From NCBI GenBank assembly GCA_016704535.1, contig JADIZZ010000005.1, positions 1 to 13,233 on the forward strand: a stretch of DNA of 13,233 nt, read 5' to 3'. Every line of letters starts with the position of its first letter. Positions within the stretch are counted from its first letter, which is position 1. This document shows, piece after piece, positions 6,553 through 13,233 of this stretch. The DNA is from Betaproteobacteria bacterium. GTDB taxonomy: Bacteria; Pseudomonadota; Gammaproteobacteria; Burkholderiales; Burkholderiaceae_C. The translations under genes and the position numbers were made by a program. Under the pieces are notes generated by a model. The model was not told the origin of the DNA, did no database searches, and saw only the letters and a list, made by a program, of their open reading frames with translations.

Positions 6553-9465
6553 ATGCAAGCTCACTCCGCCGAACACCCTGGTCCCCCCGTTCGCCCCGAA
6601 CTGCCGCCGCAGGACATCAGCACGGAAGTCCTGCTCGAGAAGTACGCCAAGGACCAGGAGACCTCGATCGACGACGTGAACGCACGCGTCGCGCGGGCCC
6701 TGGCACAGGCCGAGTTGCCGAACCAGCGCGCTCTGTGGCAAGCGCGCTTTGCCGAAGCGTTGCGCGCCGGCTTCGTGCCGGCCGGTCGCATCCAGTCGGC
6801 GGCGGGCACGGGGCTTTCGGCGACGTTGATCAACTGCTTCGTGCAGCCGGTGGGCGATTCGATTGCCCAGGTCGAGGAGGGCCATCCAGGCATCTACACC
6901 GCGCTCACCGAAGCCGCCGAGACCATGCGCCGGGGCGGCGGCGTGGGTTACGACTTCTCGCGCATACGGCCCCGCGGCGCCTGGGTGGGCAGCACGAAGA
7001 GCAGCGCCTCGGGGCCGGTGAGCTACATGCGTGTATTCGACCGCTCGTGTGAAACGGTCGAGTCGGCCGGCGCACGGCGCGGCGCGCAGATGGGCGTGCT
7101 GCGCTGCGACCACCCGGACATCGAGGAGTTCATCCGCGCCAAGGACGGCGGCGACTTGAAGAACTTCAACCTCTCCGTCGGCGTCACCGACGCCTTCATG
7201 GCGGCGGTGCAGGACGGTGGCAGCGTCAAGCTTCGGCACCGTGCCGAGCCCGGAGTCGCGCAGAAGGAAGCCGGCGCCTACCAGGAGAGCGCGGCCGAGG
7301 GCGGCCTCTGGGTCTACCGCACCTGCGCGGCGCGCGATCTGTGGGACCAGATCATGCGGTCGACCTACGACCATGCCGAGCCAGGCGTGCTCTTCCTCGA
7401 CCACATCAACCGCGACAACAACCTGGCGTACTGCGAAACCATAGCTGCCACCAACCCCTGCGGCGAGCAGCCACTGCCGCCCTATGGTTGCTGCTGCCTG
7501 GGCTCTATCGACCTGACACGCTTCGTGCGCCAGCCCTTCGAGGACGACGCCCAGTTCGACGAAGCGGCCTTCGCCGAGGTGGTGCGGGTGGCGGTGCGCA
7601 TGCTCGACAACGTGCTCGACGTGACGGTGTGGCCGCTGCCTCAACAGCAGGAGGAAGCCCGCAGCAAGCGCCGCATCGGCCTGGGCTTCACGGGCCTGGG
7701 CGATGCGCTGATCATGCTGAACCTGCGCTACGACACCGACGCGGCACGCCGCATGGCGCGGCGCATCGCGGAGCTGATGCGCGACACCGCCTACGAGGCC
7801 TCGGCGGCGTTGGCGGCGGAGCGCGGGGCCTTTCCGCTCTTCAACGCCGACCTCTACCTCAGCGGCGGCACCTTCGTGTCGCGCCTGCCTGCGGTGTTGC
7901 GCGAGCGCATCCGCGCCCAGGGGCTGCGCAACTCGCACCTGCTGTCGATCGCGCCGACGGGCACGATCAGCCTGGCCTTCGCCGACAACGCCAGCAACGG
8001 CATCGAACCGGCCTTCAGCTGGAGCTACACGCGCAAGAAGCGCATGCCCGACGGCAGCCACAAAACCTATGCGGTCGAGGACCACGCCTGGCGCCTGTAC
8101 CGGCACCTCAAGGGTGGGGCCGCGGCCCTGCCGCCAGCTTTCGTGACGGCGCTCGAGATGAGCGCGCAGGCGCACGAGGCGATGGTGGCGGCGGTGGCGC
8201 CCTTCATCGACACCGCGATCTCCAAGACCGTCAACGTGCCGGCGGACTACCCCTATGCCGACTTCCAGAACCTCTACCTCGAGGCCTGGCGCTCGGGCCT
8301 GAAGGGCCTGGCCACCTACCGGCCCAACAGCGTGCTGGGCTCGGTGCTGAGCGTCACGCCTCCGGTCGAAGCCGCACCCGACGAGGGCTTGCGCATCGAC
8401 GGTGCCAACCGCCGCCTGGCGCTCGACCGCCTGCCGGCGCCGGTGCTGTCGTCGCTGCGGTGGCCTGGTCGGCCCGAACTGTCGGCCGGCAACACGGCGT
8501 GGACGTTCATGGTGCACCACCCCTTCGGCGACTTCGCGCTTTTCGTGGGCGAACTCGCGGCCGCCGACGGCAAGTCGGCCCAGCCCTTCGAGGTCTGGAT
8601 CAACGGCGCCGAGCAGCCACGCGGCCTGGGTGCGCTGGCCAAGACGCTGTCGATGGACCTGCGTGCCAACGACGCGGCCTGGCTGCGGCTCAAGCTGGAC
8701 GCACTGGCCACGGTGGCCGAGGAACGTTCCTTCGAGATGCCCTTCCCGCCGCACGGCGAGCTGCGGCTGTTCCCCGGCGTGGTCGCGGCGACTGCGGCCG
8801 TAATCCGCTGGCGCTGCGAACAGCTCGACGCCCTGCCGCAACCCGGCAGCCGCAGCCCCACGCCGGTGATGGACGCCATGTTCAGCGTCACCGAGCCTCT
8901 CACCGGGCCGTCGGGCACGCTGGCCTGGGCGGTCGACATCGACAACCCCGGCACCGGCGAGCAGTTCACGCTGACGCTCAAGGAAGTGACGTTTCCCGGC
9001 CCCGACCGCAGCATCGTGACGCGGCCCTGCGCGGTGGGTTTCTCGGGCAACTATCCACGCGCGCTCGACGGCCTGGCGCGGCTGCTGTCACTCGACATGC
9101 GCGTGATCGACCCGGCGTGGATCGGCATGAAGCTGCGCAAGCTGCTGAACTATGCCGAGCCGCTGGGCCACTTCATGGCCTTCGTGCCCGGGCTGCCGCG
9201 CGGCGAGCGCCGGCAGCAGACCTGGCCTTCGACCGTGGCCTACCTGGCGCGCCTGATCATCCACCGCTACGCCATGCTGGGCGTGCTCGACGAAGACGGC
9301 TTTCCGCTGCGCGACATGGGCGTGCTCGAATCGGCCGGCAACACGCCCGTGCGCCCTCGCGTGCTCGCCGGCAAGCTCTGCGCGGAGTGCGGCAACGCGA
9401 GCGTCATCCACAAGGACGGCTGCGACTTCTGTACCGCCTGCGGCGACATCGGTCAGTGCGGTTGA
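6553..9465 (+). CDS. nrdJ: Adenosylcobalamin-dependent ribonucleotide reductase, class II
   Basis: Reduces ribonucleotides to deoxyribonucleotides for DNA synthesis with a radical generated from adenosylcobalamin (vitamin B12), so it needs no oxygen and no partner subunit. Intact, 970 aa. Cys95 (INCFVQPV) is one of the redox pair; NLSVGVTDAFM follows; N301-P-C303-G-E305 contains the catalytic Cys and Glu; IAPTGTISLAF is the phosphate-binding loop of the barrel. The catalytic part ends near residue 595 (GLATYRPNSVLGSV). Two TSCPD-type segments follow (about 640-720 and 760-880), then a Cys-rich tail with C943/C946, C957/C960/C963 and C969 that should re-reduce the active site or bind zinc. No ATP-cone is seen at the N terminus. 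ATG 6553 is the only start after the in-frame stop at 6526, but no clear Shine-Dalgarno precedes it. No cobalamin riboswitch is visible upstream. Confidence 0.96.
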   Translation: MQAHSAEHPGPPVRPELPPQDISTEVLLEKYAKDQETSIDDVNARVARALAQAELPNQRALWQARFAEALRAGFVPAGRIQSAAGTGLSATLINCFVQPVGDSIAQVEEGHPGIYTALTEAAETMRRGGGVGYDFSRIRPRGAWVGSTKSSASGPVSYMRVFDRSCETVESAGARRGAQMGVLRCDHPDIEEFIRAKDGGDLKNFNLSVGVTDAFMAAVQDGGSVKLRHRAEPGVAQKEAGAYQESAAEGGLWVYRTCAARDLWDQIMRSTYDHAEPGVLFLDHINRDNNLAYCETIAATNPCGEQPLPPYGCCCLGSIDLTRFVRQPFEDDAQFDEAAFAEVVRVAVRMLDNVLDVTVWPLPQQQEEARSKRRIGLGFTGLGDALIMLNLRYDTDAARRMARRIAELMRDTAYEASAALAAERGAFPLFNADLYLSGGTFVSRLPAVLRERIRAQGLRNSHLLSIAPTGTISLAFADNASNGIEPAFSWSYTRKKRMPDGSHKTYAVEDHAWRLYRHLKGGAAALPPAFVTALEMSAQAHEAMVAAVAPFIDTAISKTVNVPADYPYADFQNLYLEAWRSGLKGLATYRPNSVLGSVLSVTPPVEAAPDEGLRIDGANRRLALDRLPAPVLSSLRWPGRPELSAGNTAWTFMVHHPFGDFALFVGELAAADGKSAQPFEVWINGAEQPRGLGALAKTLSMDLRANDAAWLRLKLDALATVAEERSFEMPFPPHGELRLFPGVVAATAAVIRWRCEQLDALPQPGSRSPTPVMDAMFSVTEPLTGPSGTLAWAVDIDNPGTGEQFTLTLKEVTFPGPDRSIVTRPCAVGFSGNYPRALDGLARLLSLDMRVIDPAWIGMKLRKLLNYAEPLGHFMAFVPGLPRGERRQQTWPSTVAYLARLIIHRYAMLGVLDEDGFPLRDMGVLESAGNTPVRPRVLAGKLCAECGNASVIHKDGCDFCTACGDIGQCG

Positions 9466-9493
9466 CGATGCGACGGACGGGTGCCGACCTGGT

Positions 9494-9522
9494 TTGTCTG
9501 GGTATCGCCTGCATGTTGAAAT
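9494..9522 (+). promoter_or_regulatory. Possible sigma-70 promoter for the VOC / flavoprotein pair
   Basis: TTGTCT (9494-9499) and TGAAAT (9517-9522) are separated by 17 bases, and each matches the consensus at four of six positions. Transcription would start near 9529, about 27 bases before the VOC protein start codon. It lies just after the nrdJ stop. Confidence 0.4.
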
Positions 9523-9543
9523 TGGAGCGTCAATCCTGACGTG

Positions 9544-9549
9544 AAGGGG
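9544..9549 (+). promoter_or_regulatory. Ribosome binding site that decides the VOC start
   Basis: AAGGGG lies 6 bases before ATG 9556. A GTG at 9541 in the same frame would place this site inside the gene, so ATG 9556 is preferred. Confidence 0.6.
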
Positions 9550-9555
9550 AATGCG

Positions 9556-9936
9556 ATGATCGGCGCCATCACTCTCGGCACCAACGATCTACCGCGCGCC
9601 GCGGCGTTCTACGACGCGCTGCTGGCCGAGATCGGCATCACGCGCTTGATGGAATTCGGCGGCCGCGGCTACGGGTGGGCTGCGGCCATGGACAAACCGA
9701 TGCTCTGCGTCTTCAAGCCCTACGACGGCCGGCCGGCCACGGTGGGCAATGGCGTCATGGTCGGCATCGCAGTCGATTCGCGCGACAAGGTCGAGCGCAT
9801 CCACAAGAAGGCGCTCGAACTCGGCGGCACTGACGAAGGCCCGGTCGGCCCGCGCGCCGAGGGTGGTGACGGCTTCTATGCCGGCTACTTCCGAGATCTC
9901 GACGGCAACAAGCTCGACGTGTTCTGCTACGGCTGA
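9556..9936 (+). CDS. VOC superfamily (glyoxalase/dioxygenase-fold) protein
   Basis: Intact small protein of 126 aa with the two beta-alpha-beta-beta-beta modules of the vicinal oxygen chelate fold: IGAITLGTNDLPRAAAFYDALL at the start and YFRDLDGNKLDVFCYG at the end. Relatives include glyoxalase I, bleomycin-binding proteins and extradiol dioxygenases, so the substrate cannot be named. The usual metal-ligand His near the N terminus is not present (Ala-Ile-Thr in its place), and the C-terminal Glu is replaced by Asp (KLDVF), so canonical metal binding is doubtful. An SD six bases before ATG 9556 supports this start. The flavoprotein begins 7 bases after its stop, which points to cotranscription. 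Confidence 0.9.
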   Translation: MIGAITLGTNDLPRAAAFYDALLAEIGITRLMEFGGRGYGWAAAMDKPMLCVFKPYDGRPATVGNGVMVGIAVDSRDKVERIHKKALELGGTDEGPVGPRAEGGDGFYAGYFRDLDGNKLDVFCYG

Positions 9937-9943
9937 GCAGACC

Positions 9944-11337
9944 ATGGCACGACGACTGGTGATCATCGGCGGCGATGCAGCAGGCATGTCCGCAGCGACG
10001 CAGGTGCGGCGGACGAAGACTGTTGCCGAGATGGAAGTAGTGGTCTTCGAGCGTTCGTCCAGAACCTCCTACGCCGCCTGCGGCCTTCCTTACCTGGTCG
10101 GCGGATTCGTGAAGTCGCCAGACAGCCTCATCGCCCGCACCCCGGAACAACACCGCGCCAAGGGCATCGACGTGCGGACCCGTCACGAGGTCACTGCCAT
10201 CGACGTCAGAGCCTCCACCGTGGCCGTGCGCGATCTGAATTCGGGTCGGGTGTTTGCCGAGCACTACGACGAACTGCTGATCGGCTCCGGCGCGTCGGGC
10301 ATCTCTCCACAATGGCCAGGCATCGACGCGAAGGGCGTGCTGCAACTGCGCACGCTCGATGACGCGGCCACGATAGAACAGTTGATTGCCTCCGGTGCGC
10401 GGCGAGCCGTGGTGGTGGGGGCCGGCTACATCGGATTGGAGGTCGCGGAGGGGCTGCTCGAACGCGGCCTTCACGTGACCGTGGTGGAGCGGCTCGACGC
10501 GCCGATGGGTGCCGTGCTCGACGCCGACATGGCCATGGACGTCGCAGGCGCGATGACGGCTGCGGGAATCGATCTGCGGCTGGGCACTGCCGTCACCGGC
10601 TTCACCGTGGTCAGCGGGCGTGTCACGGCCGTCGAGACCGCAGCGGGCCCGGTGGAGGCCGACCTCGTGGTCATCGGACTCCGGGTCCGCCCCAATGCCG
10701 GTTGGCGCGAGCGGCAGGCATCGGCGCTGGGCGACTCCGGGGGCATCCGGGTCGACGACCACCTTCGTACAGACACGCCGCACATCTGGGCCGCGGGGAC
10801 TGCGTCGAGTCCACCACCGGATGACGGGCGCGCCATCGGTGGCGCTGACGACGCATACCGGCAGGGCCCGCGTCGTCGCACCAACATTGCCGGCGGTGAC
10901 GCGGCCTTCGGCGGCGTGCCGGGACGGTGATCACCCGATTCAGGCGCGTGGAGGTGGCCTGCCGGACTGGGCTCTCCGAACGAGAAGCTGCGGCCGCGGG
11001 TCTCGACGCAATCGGCGTGACCACCGAAGCGTCGAGCGTGCGCACTTACTACCCTGGCGCAGAGCCGATGGGTCAAGATGGTCGTCGAGCGGGACGGGTC
11101 GCTTGGCTGGGCGCGCAGATCGTCGGTGGGGCGGGTGCAGGCAAGCGCATCGACGTGCTGGCCGCGGCGCTGTGGAACGGGACGACGGTGGCGGAGGTGG
11201 CGGCATGGACCTCTCCTACGCACCGCGTTCTCGCTCGCCTATGGGACCCCGTCCTCCTGGCTGCTGGCAAGGGCAGCACCGATGGTCTGAAGTGGCCGGC
11301 CGGCCTCGCCCCCTCTGCGCCCTCATCGATCGCGTGA
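9944..11337 (+). CDS. FAD/NAD(P)H disulfide oxidoreductase, CoA-disulfide reductase/NADH oxidase-like, 3' part frameshifted
   Basis: Flavoprotein of the pyridine nucleotide-disulfide oxidoreductase family. The FAD-binding motif is IIGGDAAGMSAA (residues 7-18). A single redox cysteine, Cys46 in SYAACGLPY, replaces the usual CxxxxC pair, as in CoA-disulfide reductase, NADH oxidase and persulfide reductases. The NAD(P)H-binding motif is VVVGAGYIGLEVAEGLLERG, about residues 155-175. The frame is clean to codon 284, then breaks in the G run 10795-10798. From there at least six indels scatter the C-terminal dimerisation domain across frames: DCVES, HHRMTGAPSVALTTHTG, TNIAGGDAAFGGV, GTVITRFRRVEVAC, then ERDGS, GAQIVGGAGAGKRIDVLAAALWNGTTVAEVA, DLSYAP and DPVLLAAG. 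Known roles are reduction of CoA disulfide, oxygen or persulfides; which applies cannot be read. The stop at 11337 assumes the last visible frame. Confidence 0.85.
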
Positions 11338-11356
11338 CGCTGGCACCTCCTGCCGG

Positions 11357-12845
11357 TCATGCGCACCGACGATGTGGTCGAGCCGCCGGTTCATCCGCGA
11401 GGAGCAGCAGCCCCGCCACCACGCCGATGACGGTGAGCATGACGAAAAATCCCAGGCGCGGCATCTTCTCGTAGTAGGTGCCCAGGTAGCCGGTCATGTA
11501 GTTGCCGACGAAGCTGGACAGGAACCACACGCCCATCATCATCGACACGAACCGCACCGCGGAAACCCTTGGTGACGAAGGACAGGCCCACGGGCGAGAG
11601 GTAGAGCTCGCCGATGGTGAAGACCAGCGTCGAACCCAGCAGCCACAGCACGCTGAGCCGCGCGTCGGGCGCCATGCCGGCCGACGCCACGATCACCGCC
11701 CACGAAGCCGGGCCCCAGGATGACGCAGCCCATGGCCATCTTGTTCAGGCTCGAAGGCTCCTGCTCGGCCGCGCCTGCCAGGCCCACACCATGTTCAGCA
11801 GCGGCACCAGCAGCCAGATCATGAAGGGGTTAAGGCCTGGTACCACGTCGAGGGGATCGTGAAGCCGGACCGTCGGCCAGTGGGTGTTCTGGTCGGCCAA
11901 AGCTGCATCGTGTTGCCCTGTTGCTCGTAGACGGCCCAGAAGGCGGCGGCGGTCACCATGCAGGCCGCCGAGATGGCCATCACGCGCGAACGGTCCTCGC
12001 GCGGCAGGGCGCAGCATCCAGGCGAGGCTGGAACCCGCCACCACCAAGGCCAGCCCTGCCGACACCGCCGGCGGCAGCGTCAGCAGCGCCAGCAGCGCGA
12101 GGATGCCCCACCGGCACGCCCAGCACGAGGGAGCCAGCCCGACGATCGGTTTCTCGGACCGCGACGCCGTCGGCAGCGGCTCGACGGGCAGCTTGTCCTG
12201 GTTGAACAGGTACACGGCCAGCCCCAGCAGCATGCCCACGCCGGCCGCGCCGAAGCCGTAGTGCCAGCCGACCACCTACCCAGCGTGCCGCAGATCAGCG
12301 GCGCCATGAAGGCGCCCAGGTTCACGCCGACGTGGAAGATCGAATAGGCGCGGGTCGCGCCGTGGGTCGTCGGCGGCGGAGAGGCCGCCCACCTGCGTCG
12401 AGATGTTGGGCTTGAAGCAGCCGTTGCCGATGATCACGAACATCAGCGCGACAAGAAACAGCGGCCGCCATCAGGAAGTGGCCGATGGCCATCAGCACGC
12501 CGGCCACCACGGCCTTGCGCGCCCCAGCAGCTGGTCGGCCATGCATGCCGAAGAAGGGCGTGAGGTAGACGAAGCCGGTGTACAGGCCGCAGACCTGCGA
12601 CGACAGCGCCCGCGGGTGTCATCACGCCGAAGGCCGTCTCCAGCGCCTGCTTCAGTGCGTCGAAGCCCAGCACTCGCGGCCGACCTCGGGCTGCACGAAC
12701 AGGTGGTTCACCATGTATAGCACGAGCAGCGAGCGCATGCCGTAATAGCCCATGCGCCCCTCATCTCGGTCAGGAAGAGGATGAACAACCCCTTGGGGTG
12801 ACCGAACCAGGTGCCCGGGGTCGGGCGGTGTCGGCGGTGTCGATG
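11357..12845 (-). CDS. Proton-dependent peptide transporter (POT/PTR2 family), heavily frameshifted
   Basis: Inner-membrane major-facilitator protein that imports di- and tripeptides with protons. Family segments appear in order on the minus strand: GHPKGLFILFLTEM, GYYGMRSLLVLYMVNHLF, VLGFDALKQALETAFGVMTP, GARKAVVAGVLMAIGHFLMA, MFVIIGNGCFKPNISTQVGGL, RAYSIFHVGVNLGAFMAPL (PTR2 signature), VGWHYGFGAAGVGMLLGLAV, FWAVYEQQGNTMQLW, LNPFMIWLLVPLLNMVWAW, LGSTLVFTIGELYLSPVGL and FVSMMMGVWFLSSFVGNYMTG, ending at the stop 11357-11359. About ten frame changes occur in 1.5 kb. The proton-coupling ExxER motif after LFLTEM is also disrupted. The start is uncertain: the SD GAAGGAG (12850-12856) suggests a start near 12845, where one base seems to be missing from an ATG. 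Repaired length is about 495 aa, normal. It converges with the flavoprotein, 19 bases apart. Confidence 0.82.
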
Positions 12846-12849
12846 TGCG

Positions 12850-12856
12850 CTCCTTC
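12850..12856 (-). promoter_or_regulatory. Ribosome binding site of the peptide transporter
   Basis: On the minus strand GAAGGAG is followed by CGCACATCGAC. It fixes the beginning of the transporter gene even though no clean start codon follows at the right distance, probably because of a lost base. Confidence 0.5.
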
Positions 12857-12954
12857 GCCGGCTGCGCGGTGCGCGCCGGTGCATCGGCAGTGTAGGCGCA
12901 CGCTTGCGCGGGCCCCAATGCAGCCTGTAATCTTCAGGGCACCAGCCACCCGGA

Positions 12955-13233
12955 TTGAGCGCTCGCGGCCGTTTCCTGCTCGACCTCGTCAAGATCGGCA
13001 TCGGCCCCAGCAGCAGCCACACCGGGGACCACGATGCGCGCAGCGCGACCTTTCGCGCTGCGTCTGAAAGGATGGCCTGCTGCCGTGGACGGCACGCGTG
13101 CTGAGCCAGCTCTACGGCAGCCTGGGCGCCACCGGCAAGGGCCACGGCAGCGACAAGGCCGCGCTGCTGGGCCTGACCGGGCACGAACCGACACGGTGGA
13201 CGTCGACGCCGCGCCGGCGCCTGCTGGCCGCGC
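12955..13233 (+). CDS. sdaA: L-serine ammonia-lyase (serine dehydratase), 5' part, frameshifted and cut by the window end
   Basis: Single-chain Fe-S L-serine ammonia-lyase, which converts serine to pyruvate and ammonia. The N-terminal beta domain is recognised from LDLVKIGIGPSSSHT, the serine-site motif of the family, then (other frames) MRAARPFALRLK, ARVLSQLYGSLGATGKGHGSDKAALLGLTGHEP and DTVDVDAAPA. At least three indels are present, near 13026, 13070 and 13187. The start is unclear: a TTG at 12955 is in frame with GIGPSSSHT, but the family normally has about 10 residues before KIGIG, reading like AVS-VLDL, so another lost base near 12975 is likely. It is divergent from the peptide transporter, leaving about 100 bases for both promoters. 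Catalytic Fe-S ligands lie beyond the window. Confidence 0.82.

Noticed and set aside
6535..8841. A 768-codon open frame on the minus strand opposite nrdJ
   Set aside because: Its protein is rich in Arg, His, Gly and Ala with no domain signature, as expected from the antisense of a GC-rich gene whose third positions are G or C. nrdJ on the plus strand has full family motifs.
7341..9539. A 732-codon plus-strand frame overlapping nrdJ in another frame
   Set aside because: Same low-complexity Arg/Ala/Gly composition and no motifs; a shadow of nrdJ.

Overview
The window is GC-rich (about two thirds by eye). Its gene content fits a betaproteobacterium of the order Burkholderiales (Rubrivivax/Leptothrix/Ideonella-like): a long class II ribonucleotide reductase, a POT peptide transporter, and a rubrerythrin / CCG-type Fe-S protein / DUF3501 cluster. 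The placement is inferred from gene content and protein style, not from a search.

Layout. (1) 1-323: no convincing gene, only an AT-richer patch with short repeats. (2) 324-3710, minus strand, read right to left: rubrerythrin, a hairpin, a GlpC/HdrD-like Fe-S protein, a DUF3501 protein and an aldo/keto reductase. This looks like one redox or stress-response unit. (3) 3852-4708, minus: an alpha/beta hydrolase with the HGGYW motif of arylformamidase-type enzymes. (4) About 4739-6155, minus: an IS110-family insertion sequence whose transposase carries one frameshift. The 346 bases between it and the next gene hold clustered inverted repeats that could be its bridge RNA. (5) 6396-6515, plus: tRNA-Ala(CGC) and a strong intrinsic terminator. 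(6) 6553-9465, plus: intact adenosylcobalamin-dependent ribonucleotide reductase, nrdJ. (7) 9556-11337, plus: a VOC-fold protein followed 7 bases later by a CoA-disulfide-reductase/NADH-oxidase-like flavoprotein. (8) 11357 to about 12845, minus: a POT/PTR2 peptide transporter in pieces. (9) About 12955-13233, plus: the 5' end of an L-serine ammonia-lyase, cut by the window edge.

A striking property of the window is its frameshifts. The middle (roughly 3.95-10.79 kb) is almost clean, with a 970-codon gene intact. Genes towards both ends are broken by many single-base gains or losses, often in short homopolymers, while their protein motifs survive in the shifted frames. I read this mainly as low-coverage sequencing error at the ends of a contig rather than real gene decay. 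Broken genes are therefore listed as whole CDSs spanning their fragments.

The least understood unit is the rubrerythrin / CCG Fe-S / DUF3501 cluster. The rubrerythrin has no rubredoxin domain, so the adjacent Fe-S protein is a reasonable candidate for its electron donor. The IS110 element with its possible bridge RNA is the other point of interest.
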